DNA from: Megascapheus bottae
Taxonomy: Eukaryota > Chordata > Mammalia > Rodentia > Geomyidae
Assembly: GCA_024803745.1 (NCBI GenBank)
Contig: JANJXV010000014.1
Coordinates: forward strand, 3,457,001-3,521,000
DNA length: 64,000 nt
Direction: 5' to 3'
Part shown: piece after piece, positions 48,511-64,000 of the stretch
Layout of the letters: each line of letters begins with the position of its first letter
Position numbering within the stretch: the stretch's first letter is position 1
Program-made: the position numbers and the translations under genes
Notes under the pieces: model-generated
What the model was told of the DNA's origin: nothing
Databases searched by the model: none
Seen by the model: only the letters and a program-made list of their open reading frames with translations

Positions 48511-49284
48511 TGTCAACTATCATAAAAATGTTTCCACTTCTAGGCATCTCTTTTAAGATAGTAACATTAAGGAATCTGCACAGATAGTCTTTGCAATATT
48601 ATTTATAACATCAAAAAATTGGAAGCAACTACCAGTCCAACTCTGAAATAATTGCTGAATAAATCATATGCACTTAAAAAATTACATTGCCATAAAACTG
48701 TAATTACAAAGACTACAATATGGAAAATGCTTATGAGCATTAAATGGAGAAGCAAGATACAAAATTATATTTTAGAGATGATTGCAATTAGGCTAAAATA
48801 TATGCATTTGAAAAATATTCTGAAAGGTAGTTGGAAAATGAAAATTGTTATCTTGGTAATACAATGAGTTTTTAATATCTCAACTTTCCTGTATGTTTTC
48901 ATATTGCTTTTATAATTTAAGGGGAAAAATTTAAAGCACCAACAATTATATGCCCATTTATATTATCTTTATATGAATTAATTTAAAATCTTAGTAATTA
49001 AACATGCAAGTCACTGTCATATTTAGGCTACAGGGCTAGTAACAGTTGTGAGAAACATCCATTTGTCTATATTTACAAATATATTCATATTAATAAAAAA
49101 ATATAGTGTTGGCCAGGTATTTTATATGGGTATGAAGCCTGATTTAGGGAAACATAAAGTTACTTGTTGTAAGTGGAATATTAATTTATAAGCATCTAAC
49201 CCATTTACAATGGGTTCTCATATTTATTTGTTTTCTGAATTTTTAATTTTATCTTCAATTTCAGTCCTATTTACTATTTCTTTC

Positions 49285-49600
49285 CTGGGTACTGTGGCTT
49301 ATGCCTATAATCCTAGTGATTTATCAGGTAGAAATAAGAGGATCATGGTCCAAGACAGCAAAGAGGTAGTGAGACTTTATCTCAGCAAATAAGCTAAGTA
49401 TAATGGCATATACCTGTAGTCCCAGGTACAATGACAGAAGAAGCAAGAGGATCCTCTTTTCAGGTTCAGACCAGGCAAAGTTATTAAGGTTCCTAGTAGG
49501 TAGGCAAACTAAAAGCAATCATTCAAAGCATGGCTCATGTGGTAGAGTACTTGCTTAACAAACAGGAGGCCCTGAGTTTAAACCTCAGAGCCACACATAC
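49285..49600 (+). repeat. old composite B1/ID SINE, sense
   Basis: A B1-like half (CTGTGGCTTATGCCTATAAT), a second B1-like stretch (GCATATACCTGTAGTCCCAG) and an ID-like end (GGCTCATGTGGTAGAGTACT ... CCTGAGTTTAAACCTCAGAG) occur in succession. It may be an older SINE type or nested copies. Confidence 0.5.
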
Positions 49601-49621
49601 ATGTTCAGGAGCACACATACA

Positions 49622-49856
49622 CATTTTTTTTTTTGGTGTGTGTGTGGTGGGGGGTTGCCAGGGGTTGATCATAGGGCTTAAATTCTAGGCCTGGCTGCTG
49701 TCACTGAGCTCATGCCACAGCATCACTTCCAATTATCTGGTGGTTAATTGGAACTAAGAGTCTCACGGACTTTTCTGTCTGGGCTGGCTTTGAACAGATC
49801 CTCAGATCTCAGCCTCCTGAGTAGATAGGAATATAGGCGTGAGCCACCAGCACTCT
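49622..49856 (-). repeat. B1-fusion SINE, antisense
   Basis: The tail is T-rich plus (TG)n; the body ends GTGAGCCACCAGCACTCTGC. It inserted next to the sense copy at 49285, forming an inverted pair. Confidence 0.85.
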
Positions 49857-49959
49857 GCTATCGCACATGATTTTTTTTTTTGAATTGTAGAACACAATTT
49901 TTAGGCTTCCCTGTGACTTAATACTTACATTGACTTAGCTTAAACTTATATGCTTACTT

Positions 49960-51440
49960 CATCTCACTTTTAAAAATAATAGCTTTATTAAATGACAGTT
50001 TACATTTCATTCAGTTCATGTATTTAACAGGTAGTTGTTATTTTTTGGAAATTCACAATTTATCAAAAATTTTAGAATAATTTTTAATCATCTCACATCT
50101 ATTTTGATCATTTCAGAATTTTCCTCCTCTACTCCTGTACCCATTAGCAGTCATCTGCCATCATTCTTAACTGTTGAAAACTAATTTACTGGCTATCTCT
50201 ATGTATTTGCTTATTCACAAACTAATGAATAATTTCATTATGACTGACTTTTTCATATAGTATGCTTTCAAGTTCATTCATGTTAAGGGATGCATCAGCA
50301 TTTCATTTAGTTCTATTATATATTATATGCTTATGTATTTTAATATACTTATATATAATGAGTAGCCTATTGTATACATATACTACCCTGTGTTTACTCA
50401 TTTGTACCTGTCTACACTTTGACAATTATATATAATATTGCTACAAGCATTCATATCTGCTGCAAGCATGTGTTTTCATTTCTCTTAGATATAATCCCTA
50501 TAAATAGAATTCCAAGTCACATGATAACTCAGTATTTAACCTTTTGATGACTTGCCAGACTGTTTGAAGCAGTTGCACCATCTTATATTCCCATCAGCAG
50601 AATAGGAAGGTTTCAGTGCCTCTGAGGGTGGGAACCTTTTCCCTGCCAAGAGCCATTTAGAGATTTATAACATCATCACATACCATATAAAGTATCAATA
50701 CAGGCAGATAAGCCGAGGGCAGCTTACAAACAGCATTGGATGTCTTCCCGGTCATGTACTAAGTGATTTCTCTGGCCTTGTATGGCCTGATGTCCAGACA
50801 TTCCCCATCCCTGCCAGGATTCTTACCATCACTTGATATGATCACTGTCTTTTTGATGCTAGTTATCCTAGTAAGAATGAAGTGAGTGGTTCAGATTTCA
50901 ATTTCAGTTATGGTAAATGATGTTAAGTACTTCTTTATATTTCTCCTTTGGATATAAATATATTCTTATCCTGTTATGAGACTCCTTTACATTTTTTCTC
51001 AGATTTCTTAGAATTTCTCAACAAGTATCTTAGCTCATACTTGTTTTCTAATTCTGCAGAGTAGCTTTCTTGTTGTTCTTTGAAACATAACTCTTTTAAT
51101 TTTGATAAAGTTCAGCTTATCTAGTTTTTCCTTTATTGCTTGAGCTTTTGATGTGACAGCTAAGAAAACATTGTCTAGTCTAAGGCCACAAAGATTTATG
51201 GCCTTTTTCTTTAGAGTTTATTAGTTTGAGTTCTTACATTTAAGTCACAGTTGTATATTATTGTGAAGTATATTGTCTTTAGAGAATTTAGGCATATGGG
51301 GGGAAAAGCTAAACAAAATACATAGGTTTTACATATACCCCTTGTCTCCAACATGTATCTAGAATTCTCATTATCAACTTCTTCCACTGAATAAGGAGAG
51401 TGATCAGGATCATAAGAGTATGTTTAGTTTCTAAAAAATG
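49960..51440 (-). repeat. old L1 fragment A, antisense (3' end and ORF2 end)
   Basis: Read leftward this is the 3' part of an old L1. Characteristic + strand phrases are CTTGCCAGACTGTTTGAAGC, TTCCCATCAGCAG and TTTAATTTTGATAAAGTTCA. It is interrupted at about 50635-50830 by unrelated sequence I cannot identify. No open frame survives. Confidence 0.65.
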
Positions 51441-51560
51441 ACAGCATTCTTCCAATACCACATTGCTTGCTTCAGACCACTTCTAAAAGAAAGCTTCCAT
51501 TTTTCCACATCCTTGCCAGTATTGGTAGTGATCTGGATTTAGGCCATTCCAATGTATGTT

Positions 51561-51734
51561 CCCAAGGCTAGGACTCTACCACTTGAGCCATGGTTCTACT
51601 TCTAACTTTTTGTGATTAATTGGAGATACGAGTCTCACCAACTTTTCCTGACTTGGATGGCTTTTGAATGATGATCCTCAGATCTCAGCCTCCTGATTAA
51701 GTAGGATTACAATTATGAGCCACTGGCACCAGGC
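51561..51734 (-). repeat. B1-fusion SINE, antisense, 3'-truncated
   Basis: AGGCTAGGACTCTACCACTT to GCCACTGGCACCAGGCT; the tail and end of the right module are missing. Confidence 0.8.
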
Positions 51735-51750
51735 TCTTTGACCCAATTTT

Positions 51751-52163
51751 TCCCATATATTTTTATTGTAATTAATAGAAGGGTTACATTATATTCACCA
51801 GGTAGAATGGTCCCCATTTCCCCCCCTCCACTGGCTCATCTTGATTTCCCCCCTTCCCTATCCAATTTCAAATAACCAATTAAGCATATATAAAATATAT
51901 CAGATAACAAGGTGAAATATTGTAACAATATGAGATAACCAAGGGCCAGCAAAAAAGATGGGAGATAACATAGTACATTAAGGACAACAATCACTCATTA
52001 TATGGCTTTTGTTTCTATATCCTGAAGGTCCTTATATTTAGCATCATACTATATGGCCTTATGTATCTAGATTTTGTTCTATTGTACATCTCTGCTAGGA
52101 GAGCCCAAGGTTTCTACTGATTATGACAGATGAGGGAAACCATTGAGCCTATGTTCCTTTGAA
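51751..52163 (-). repeat. 5'-truncated L1 with 16-bp TSD, antisense
   Basis: A 413-bp L1 3' end bounded by TCTTTGACCCAATTTT (51735) and TCTTTGACCCAGTTTT (52164), one mismatch. It has the same 3' end as the copies at 32111 and 46975. Confidence 0.9.
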
Positions 52164-53985
52164 TCTTTGACCCAGTTTTAAATCAGATATTTTTGTTTAT
52201 TTATGGCCTACATGTTTATTGTATATTTTGGATAACCATTTTTTATGAGATATATGGTTTGCACATATTTTCTTTCAGCACTTTTCTTATCAGTTTCTGT
52301 TTCACGAATTATACACCCATGGTTATTTCTAAAATCTTCATATAGTGTTTAAGTATTGTCTTCTAGGAGTTTTCCAGTCTTACACTATTTATGCTTCTGA
52401 TCCATTTGAGTATTTGTAAATTATGTAAGATTATTATAGATTTTGGTTTTTGAATGCATATATCTAAATTACTCAAATACTATTTGTTCAAAAAGATTTT
52501 TTTCCAGAGTGTACTCTCTTTGATCCTTCTTCAACTAATTTGATCTAGTTAACTAGGTATAAGTTAACTATGTATTAGTTACCTAGATATATAATTGTTC
52601 TGTTTCTGTTCTCTATATCTTGTCTACTCACCTATTTGTTCTTTCACCGATTTGTCAGGCATCACATTGTCTTGATTGCTGTTGGTTGAAGTCGAACAGT
52701 GTTGGTCTTCCACATTCCTTTTGCTTCAATGTTGTTTGGATATCCCCGGCCTTTTGCCTTTCTACATAAACTATAGAATCAATTAGTCAATGTTCACAAA
52801 ACAGTTTTCTGAGATTGTGGTTCAAATTAACCTTACCAATTAGTTTGGAAAGAACTTCCATCTTGATAATGTAGACAGTCTCCCTACTGTGAAGGTTAAA
52901 TTTTTGAACTTTGATTTTTTTTCACCAATTTCTTTCCTCAGAGTTTTGTAGCTTTTTTTTTGTGTCTATTCCGAGTTTCTTTTGCACGTTTTGGAGTGAT
53001 ACCTATGGATATGGTTTTATTTCTTCCTTCCACATCTGCATACATGTTGTTTCCTTATTGCACTGTGAGATTTTTCACAATAAGACTTGCAAAATAGTGA
53101 GAGGTGATAACCTTGTTCTTAAGGTAGTAGCAAAGTTCTGAGTTTTTCACCATTTGGTTAAATATTAGCTGTAAAGTTTAAAGGATTTATTTATTTATTT
53201 TGGTAGATAATCTGTATTAAGTTGAAGAAGTTTTCCTTTACTTCTTGCTTACTGAGAATTCCTTATGCATGCATGTTAAATTCATCAATTGCTTTTCTTT
53301 GTCTGCTAATTAGATTAGGTCCTATGAGTTTGTTTTCTGTAGCCCATTGATGTGCTATGTTAATTTATTATCAGGTAGTAAACTAGTTTTGCCTGACTAA
53401 TACAAATCCTACCTGTCATTATTTACAATTTTTGCATATTATTGGGTTCAGTTTGCTAGTATTTCATTGAGAATTTTTTGACCTATTCAATTTGCTGGTC
53501 TTTTGTTTTCTTGAAATGTCTTTGTCCCATTTTAGTATTAAGGTACAGACCTTATAAAATACTATATTTCTTAGCTTCTGTCCTTTGGGAGATTGTCAAA
53601 AAAACTGGTATAATTTCTTTCTCAAATGGGTGGTTGAATTGAAGTGCACGGGCCTGGTGCTTTCTGTTTCCAAGTTCATTAATTGTTGCTTGAGTTTCTT
53701 TGCTTGCTCTGATTATCTAGTTCTTATATGAATTTCATGAGATGGTGTCTTTTGAAGAATTGTTCTCTTTCATCAGTGTTATCAAATCTGTTGGTGTAGT
53801 TACATTCCTTGATTATCCTTTAAAGTCCATGAAATCTCTAATGATGTCCTTCATAAGGCTAGTGATATTAATGATTCTGTGTTTTTCTTTTGCAATTTCT
53901 CTCTATGTCTCTGTTTCATTCTCTTTTTTCCTTTATCAATTTTATATTTTTCAAAGAAAAAAATTTTCTTGACTTCTTTCTTTTT

Positions 53986-54186
53986 AATTATTTTTTTTTT
54001 GCCAGTCCTGGGCTTGAGCTCAGGGCCTGAGCACTGTCCTTGGACTTTCTCAAGGCTAGAGCTCTACCACTTGAGCCTCAGCACCACTTCTGGCTTTTTT
54101 CAATGTATGTGGTACCGAGGAATCGAACCCGGGTCTTCATGCATGCGAGGCAAGCATTTTAACCACTAGGCCAAACTCCCGGCCCC
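53986..54186 (-). repeat. ID-dimer SINE, antisense, well preserved
   Basis: GGTACCGAGGAATCGAACCC retains the CpGs of the B box and the copy is close to the consensus, so it is likely young. Confidence 0.9.
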
Positions 54187-54537
54187 TCTTTTTAAATTTT
54201 TTTACAATCCTATTTCTTCTTTAATCTTAATTGTTTCCTTTTATAATTTGGATTTAATTTACTTTTCCTTTTCTAGTTTCCTAAAGTAGAAACTTGGATG
54301 ATTCACTTTTAGGAATTTCTTCTTCTTTAAAAAAATGTATATTTAATGCCATTCTCTCTGAGTACTACCCTTGCTATGTGCTACAAGTTATTATAAGATA
54401 CAACTCTATTTTCATTAATTTTTTAAAGTCTTAATTTTCTCTTGAGATTACTTACGCATTGATTTTGATTTTAATTGATTTCATTGCATTTATGTTTCTT
54501 GATTTTTATTCTTTCAAATTTAATAAAGAGTGTTCCA

Positions 54538-54740
54538 GGGGCCGGGAGTTTGGCCTAGTGGTTAAAGTGCTTGCCTAGCATGAATGAAGACCCGGGTTCG
54601 ATTCCTCGGTACCACATACATAGAAAAAAGCCAGAAGTGGTGCTGAGGCTCAAGTGGTAGAGCTCTAGCCTTGAGAAAGTCCAAGGACAGTACTCAGGCC
54701 CTGAGCTCAAGCCCAGGACCGGCAAAAAAAAAAAAAAAAA
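54538..54740 (+). repeat. ID-dimer SINE, sense, well preserved
   Basis: Near-consensus copy with A20 tail and flanking AAGAGTGTTC duplications at 54526 and 54741. CpGs in GGGCCGGG and GGGTTCGATTCCTCGG are kept. Confidence 0.92.
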
Positions 54741-55076
54741 AAGAGTGTTCTGGCCCAGAATGTTCTGGGCAGATTTTCTTTTTTATGCAGGAAGAATGTG
54801 TCTTCTGTTATTATTGTTTGGTAATATGGTCTATGTATGTCTGTTGATCTAATTAATGATAATGGTTGAATTCAACTATTCTCTTACTGATTATCTACAT
54901 ATTAGATGTATCTCTTTCTGACAGAATAATATTGAGCTCTCCAACTACAATAGTAGATTCATCTGTTTCTTCTTTCTGTTGTACTCATGTGTTTTAATAC
55001 TTTATTAACAAGTGTATAATGGCTTTTAGTTTTTTCAATATCAATTTTTTTCAATATCTTTTCCCCTGAAATTTTC

Positions 55077-55210
55077 TTTCCTCTTTCTTCCTTTTTCTTC
55101 TTCCTCCTTTTCCTCCTTCTTTTCTCCTTCCTTTTCTTCCTCCTCCTCCTCTTCTTCTTCTTCCTCCCCCTACTCTTCCTCCTCCTCTTATTTATCTTCT
55201 TCGTCTTCTT

Positions 55211-55250
<40 letters not shown>
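55077..55250 (+). repeat. pyrimidine-rich tract followed by (TG)n
   Basis: A mixed TTC/TCC tract (55077-55205) is followed by a TG run (55212-55250). Confidence 0.9.
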
Positions 55251-55252
<2 letters not shown>

Positions 55253-55379
55253 CTGAGAAATAAATTCTGTGCCCCCTGGATACTAACACTGACTCTCTAT
55301 TATACACCTGTATCCTTAGCCTTGTTCTTACTTTCTTTTTATAACTGTTAGCATTTACTTTTATATACATGTATTTTTC

Positions 55380-55607
55380 TTTTTTTTTTTTTTTTAGTCC
55401 GTCATGGGCCTGGGCACTGCCCCTGAGCTCTTCAGCTCAAGGCTCCTGCCCTACCCCTTCAGCCATAGCCCCACTTCCTGTTTTTTAGTGATTAATTGAA
55501 GATAAGAATCCTATGGCCTTTAGTGCCCAGGCTGGCTTTGAACCGCAATCCTCAGATTTTAGCCTCCTGAGTAGCTAGGATTACAGGCATGAGCCACCAT
55601 ACCTGGC
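55380..55607 (-). repeat. B1-fusion SINE, antisense
   Basis: T-rich tail, then GTCATGGGCCTGGGCACTGC to GAGCCACCATACCTGGCT. Confidence 0.88.
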
Positions 55608-56348
55608 TATATATTTCATTTTTTAAGATAGATTTATGATAGGGCAACATGTAGCTAGATCTTGTTTTTTTTAAATCTTATAATTGCTGTTTTTAATTAA
55701 TTCATTAGACCATTATTGTTTAAAGTGACTGTTGATGTAATTGATTTACCTTCTACCATATTTTGTTGCTAATTTTTATTTGTTGGCCTTGTCCTAAGCC
55801 CTATTTTTGTTATCACTTTGTTTTTTTTTTCACTTTCTTTGGTTCTAGTTGGGCATTTTAGATGACTTTTTTAGCCAATAACTTCATTACTTCTGGATTT
55901 GCAGTTTTATTCCACTGTTCAGTTCCTATGTGAGCATCAAAGCTTTCAGTAAGTTTTTAAATCATGAATTATGAATCTTCAGAATTTGCTCTTTTAGCCA
56001 AAATTTTCCTTATCTACTTTGGGTTATTTTGATCAGCCTATGATCAAAATAGTTAATTTAGTTAATTTCTAGTTTATAACTTTCTAGATGGTTTTACTTC
56101 ATTTAATAAGTAGCTATAGCATTGCCATTAAGACAAGAAGTAACATTTAGTTGGAGTATTTTTTTTCAATTTTCTTTTGAAAACCTGGTGAGATTCATGT
56201 CTTCTCAAGTTGCTCCAAGACTGCTTATATGCTACCATCAATTTTCTGTTTTATGATGAAAATCGTGTTAGTTAATTAAATAGGTTTCCTTGCTCAATAG
56301 GTTCCTTGCTAGGATACTTACAAAGAAAATACATGTATGTATACATAC

Positions 56349-56350
<2 letters not shown>

Positions 56351-56400
<50 letters not shown>
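56351..56400 (+). repeat. (AC)25 microsatellite
   Basis: About 50 bases of uninterrupted AC. Confidence 0.95.
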
Positions 56401-56402
<2 letters not shown>

Positions 56403-56592
56403 GCCATGTTTGCAGCTTCCAAATCATAATTTTTCTCCTTTCACTTCTAAAGTAAAATACTTGCAAGGCCAAGTGCAGTGGACTTGTATACTAGGAAAAC
56501 TGGTAGACAGACTGTTGGGGGAAATAGCAGTGTTTGCCTAGAGCTCTGTATTTCCAGGCAATATAATTTCACAATCTTATAAAGGAAATCAA

Positions 56593-56810
56593 GGGGCCAG
56601 GAGTTTGGCCTAGTGGTTAAAGTGCTTGCCTAGCATGCATGAAGACCCAGGTTTGATTCCTCGGTACCACACAAATAGAAAAAAAAAAAAAAAAAAACAC
56701 CAGAAGTGGTGCTAAGGCTCAAGTGGAAGAGCTCTAGCCTTGAGAAAGTCCAAGGACAGTGCTCAGGCCCTGAGTCCAAGCCCAGGACTGGCAAAAAAAA
56801 AAAAAAAAAA
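56593..56810 (+). repeat. ID-dimer SINE, sense, with expanded internal A-run
   Basis: The A-rich linker between left and right monomers has grown to A19, and the tail is A18. The flanks AAAGGAAATCAAG and AAAGGAAATGAAG form a 13-bp duplication. Confidence 0.9.
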
Positions 56811-56984
56811 GGAAATGAAGATTTTTAAGTTGACATTACTTACTACTTTAGCGGTGAGGTTATTTTCCTAACAGTTTTACCTTTAAGATAAAATGTGATA
56901 TTTAACATGAGAAGTTTACCAAATATAATAAACAGACATCAATTATGAATGATGTAAGAAATATGAAATGAAACTTCTATAAAT

Positions 56985-57065
56985 TAACATAGAATGGAGA
57001 TAGCCTCTGGTACACCAAAGCACTCAGTAAATATTGGCTGAATCAAGGAATGAATGAAAAAAACC
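56985..57065 (+). repeat. L2/MIR-type fragment
   Basis: GCACTCAGTAAATATTGGCTGAAT followed by GAATGAATGAA is the typical L2 3' end. It lies 160 bases upstream of exon 6. Confidence 0.5.
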
Positions 57066-57119
57066 CTCCATGAATCACTGCTTATAAAGCATAGGCCTCT
57101 ACCTTAGGGAAGATTCTAG

Positions 57120-57431
<312 letters not shown>

Positions 57432-58288
57432 TGACTAAAACCTGGGTTGCTTTTACAAACAAATCCTGAGTGTACTATGTTAACTACAGTGGACTTTCTT
57501 GACTCATAAAATTTGGCCGATTCATTGACAGTGTATCCATCTAGGAAATCATATCTCCACTTTTGTACCTGTTCTACCCTTGATTAGTTGCTGGGCTGGT
57601 AGCCTGGCAGGTAGTCCAAGTGAACTCCTGGGCAGGCAGGTGGCTTTTTAATCAACACAGAATATAGAGTCAGGGTGGTATGTGTTTAGAAAATGTCCTC
57701 CATGTGCCACCCTGCCCCTACTTTGGAAGAAAAGAACAGAGAATTATAACAAATCTGTGTTCTGAAAAACATAGGAAAAGTTTAAGAGATGATTCCTAGT
57801 AAGAAAATTTATAGTGTCTTACCCATAACCTTAAAAATATTTATTTCTAAATCACTATTTAATTTCTTATTATGAAAGCATTAGGAAAAGCTGAGTGGTT
57901 TCATCCATATGTAATGTATTTGCTTTATATAAATTTCTCCCACATTGTATTTTCTTTTGTGTATCTTTCTAAAATATTTTGATACCGTTATCTGGGAGGC
58001 AAGAAATTTATTTTAGTTATTTAATGTCCTCTCGATTTAACTTATATCAGCTCTTTGTGATAGAAGATGAGTGAATTAGATCTGAGTTTAAAGTTGACAT
58101 TTGAACGAAGTTCTTAGCATTTAAACACAACTGTCATTTCACATTGTAAGAGATCTAATTGCAGGCAGCTTTCCAGGATTCAGTAGTGGCGAACACATTA
58201 CTCATATTACATCACTTAGCAGCCCCTGTGGCTTTTTGCCTGGGATTCCTCCTGTCATGTCCTTGTCTTAGAAAAATAACACCATTTC

Positions 58289-58489
58289 AGGGCCAGAAGT
58301 TTGGCCTAGTAGTAGAGTACTTGCCTAGCATGCATGAAGACCCAGGTTCAATTCCTTGGTACCACATACATAAAAAAAGTCCAGAAATGGTGCTGAGGTT
58401 CAATTAGTAGAGCTCACCCTTGAGAAAGTCCAAGGACAGTGCTCAGTCTCTGAGCTCAATCCCAGGATTGGCAAAAAGAAAGAAAAAGA
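58289..58489 (+). repeat. ID-dimer SINE, sense, 18-19 bp TSD
   Basis: The flanks AGAAAAATAACACCATTTC at 58270 and 58489 are perfect or nearly so, the longest target-site duplication in the window. Confidence 0.92.
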
Positions 58490-59049
58490 GAAAAATAACA
58501 CCATTTCTTTGCCTTCTTAAGGCATGTCAAATTATTTTCTTCTTGTAATTCATATACATTATAAGTCAGTGTTGAATCTTAAAATTCACTGTTTCTCAGT
58601 CATGGTGCTAATTGTATAAGAATGTGAAAGACTGAACAGCTGTGATCATAACATAAATAGATTGGTCTCACTATGAGTCAAGAGAGTGCATGCCACACCA
58701 TCACCATTTACTTGTATTTGGGCCATAAACATGAGTTTAGGTTTAGGAATAGTGCTCTAATTTCTAAAAGTTTTAAAATTAACTTACATGTACATTCAGA
58801 TTTTAATTTTTGTGGTAACATTTTATAAATGGAAAGAATGAGAATTTTCATTCAAGCACACATACTACACATATATGTTCATATGACACGTTTCATCACA
58901 AAGATCTTAGGAGGTCTAAACAAAAGAGTCATGCAATAAACAATAGACAACATGTTAGAAATGAAAAAATTGGGGCCTAAACTTTAAAAAATGTGTACAT
59001 TTATATTTGACAAGCTTCCTAAAATCCAGGATTTTTTAAATTTTTATTT

Positions 59050-59243
59050 TATTTTATTTTTTGCCAGTCCTGGGGCTTGAAATCAGGAATTGAACATTGT
59101 CCTTGGGTTTTCTCAAGGCTAGAGCTCTACCACTTGAGCCACAACACTCCTTCCGGCTTTTCCTATGTACGTGGTACCAAGGAATCAAACTTGGGCCTTT
59201 GTGCATACTAGGCAAGCACTCTACCACTAGGTCAAACTCATAG
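59050..59243 (-). repeat. ID-dimer SINE, antisense
   Basis: Begins with a (TTTTA)n tail and TTTGCCAGTCCTGGGGCTTG. The flanks CCAGGATTTTTTAAA (59026) and CCAGGAATTTAAAA (59244) are a diverged duplication. Confidence 0.85.
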
Positions 59244-60197
59244 CCAGGAATTTAAAAGGTAAAAATGAGATTTTTTCCCATATCAGTTATTTAATTTCAC
59301 ATACTTTAATTTTGTCTTCTTTAAAAGAAGACAATTATTAATTGCTTCACAGAAAATAAAGGTTCTACTGGCACCATGTTGCTAACAAAATTCTTCAAGT
59401 AATGTTCAGGGAGAGGATGTTAAATAATGTCACAAATAGTAATTTTCCCCTACGAGATTTTGTAATAGCAATTTTTAATTTAAAAATTGTACATGACTAC
59501 CTTTTTATGTCCTTAAATAAAAACTATAGCATAATTAAATGCAACTCAGTGAACACAAATCGATTAACCTAGATGTAAATTAGCATAGCATAATTGATCC
59601 TGGGATAGAATTTAGTAAAACTACAGCATTGGATAGGTTCCAGCTTCCACTGATTGTTTTTTCTAAAAGATACATGTCAGTTGGATGGCAAAAAGATTAA
59701 GAGTAATGTATTTGGAAATTTTCCTTTTCTTCTTTTCTCATTCTTTTTCCATCCACCTTACAAACCACACTTGTGAATCTGTTTATTAGCCAGCTTGTCT
59801 TTTAACATCTGTTCTAGAGTTGGTTATGAGAAAAGAGTAATTTGCATAGTAGTGTGAAAAGGACTTCTGCTGTGGAGTAAAAGTACAACAACTCTATACA
59901 TTCATGCACAGATGTATATCTGTATACTTATGTGTACATGAGTAGTTGTATATATTCAAGACACATAAACACATATATTCTGTATGTTTACAAGTATATG
60001 TGTGGCGTAAGTTTGTGAGTGTATACATTACAGAAGTTACAGAGTAAACAGGCCAAGATGAAGCCTCATTACTTTGATTTGTTACCATTCCCAGCTCTAA
60101 TAAATAATGACATATTCAGAGAAAGAAAGTAGTTGGAAAAGTAATTGACCTTTTAAAGTCGTTGGTCAAAGAATGTTCTGGTGTGTCTAGATCTTAA

Positions 60198-61385
<1,188 letters not shown>

Positions 61386-61412
61386 GGAAAAGAGAAACAT
61401 GCAAACACCAGA
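61386..61412 (+). CDS. SGCE: SGCE coding exon 8, 27-nt microexon (residues 346-354)
   Basis: A 27-base exon between TTGTTTCTAG and GA|GTAAGT encodes EKRNMQTP and completes Val346. It starts the cytoplasmic tail with a basic cluster just inside the membrane. Its length is a multiple of three and it starts and ends in the same phase, so inclusion or skipping changes only nine residues. A 27-base alternative exon at this position is reported for mammalian SGCE, as I recall. A U-rich acceptor tract and a consensus donor are both present. Confidence 0.95.

Positions 61413-64000
<2,588 letters not shown>

Larger units (their letters stand above)
51440..56000 (-). repeat. old L1 fragment B, antisense (ORF2), with nested insertions
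   Basis: Starting near CCACATCCTTGCCAGTATTG, this segment runs through TATTTTGGATAACC, CTTGATTGCTGTTGG, CTACATAAACTATAGAATCA, GGGCCTGGTGCTTTCTGTTT, CCAACTACAATAGTAGATTC and TTAAAGTGACTGTTGATGTA, in the order of antisense L1 ORF2. Younger insertions (51561-52163, 53986-54186, 54538-54740, 55380-55607) break it up. It re-enters a part of ORF2 already represented in fragment A, so two L1 copies or a duplication are involved. All frames are destroyed. Confidence 0.7.

Noticed and set aside
50635..50830. Non-L1 sequence splitting L1 fragment A
   Set aside because: It has the feel of an old repeat (GCCAAGAGCCATTTAGAGAT) but I could not name a family or find target-site duplications, so it is not listed as a feature.
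52911..53972. Hydrophobic open frames of about 76 codons
   Set aside because: They read the wrong strand of antisense L1 ORF2; phenylalanine/leucine-rich translation is expected from T-rich DNA.

Overview
The window is mammalian nuclear DNA. It carries most of the epsilon-sarcoglycan gene SGCE on the + strand and, head to head with it, the 5' end of PEG10 on the - strand. Nine SGCE coding exons can be read with intact GT-AG junctions and compatible phases. Together they encode residues 1 to 417 of a protein that is 437 residues long in human as I recall it; the last coding exon and 3' UTR lie to the right of the window. The repeats point to a rodent. There are at least 33 copies of two dimeric SINE types: one with an ID/tRNA-like left half, and one with a B1 (7SL)-like left half fused to a related right half. 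The ID-dimer resembles the IDL-Geo SINE described from Geomyoidea (kangaroo rats, pocket mice, pocket gophers). That placement is an inference from memory and needs a repeat-library search.

Layout. Bases 100-3,680 are a large CpG island. From left to right it holds PEG10 intron 1 (with GC-box/CRE repeats, an exact 16-bp tandem array and a periodic GCGCA array), a predicted PEG10 exon 1 with a good splice donor and a TATA box read leftward, a very G-rich stretch, and SGCE exon 1 (coding 2370-2478). In human and mouse the corresponding island is the maternally methylated DMR of the PEG10/SGCE imprinted pair, and both genes are paternally expressed. Methylation cannot be seen in sequence. SGCE intron 1 is 28.5 kb; its first 11 kb contains no lineage SINE, only old MIR/L2/L3-like pieces. 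Exons 2 to 9 follow at 30949, 33495, 37828, 42814, 57224, 60255, 61386 and 62131. Intron 5 (14 kb) is dominated by old antisense L1 ORF2 sequence at about 49.96-56.0 kb, itself hit by younger SINEs and a short L1 with clear target-site duplications.

SGCE encodes a type I membrane glycoprotein of the sarcoglycan/dystrophin-glycoprotein complex, and in human its loss on the expressed allele causes myoclonus-dystonia. The exons here encode a signal-peptide-like N-terminus, a cadherin-like ectodomain, one N-glycosylation sequon, a four-cysteine membrane-proximal region, a single transmembrane helix and most of the cytoplasmic tail. I see no disruption of the reading frame.

I found no bacterial-type system, CRISPR array, viral gene or convincing novel protein gene. 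The most unusual structures are the tandem arrays in the imprinted CpG island, a hairpin in predicted PEG10 exon 1, a 6-kb-apart inverted duplication of a SINE together with 75 bp of its 5' flank, and two intronic tandem duplications, one of which duplicates a consensus-looking splice acceptor/donor pair.
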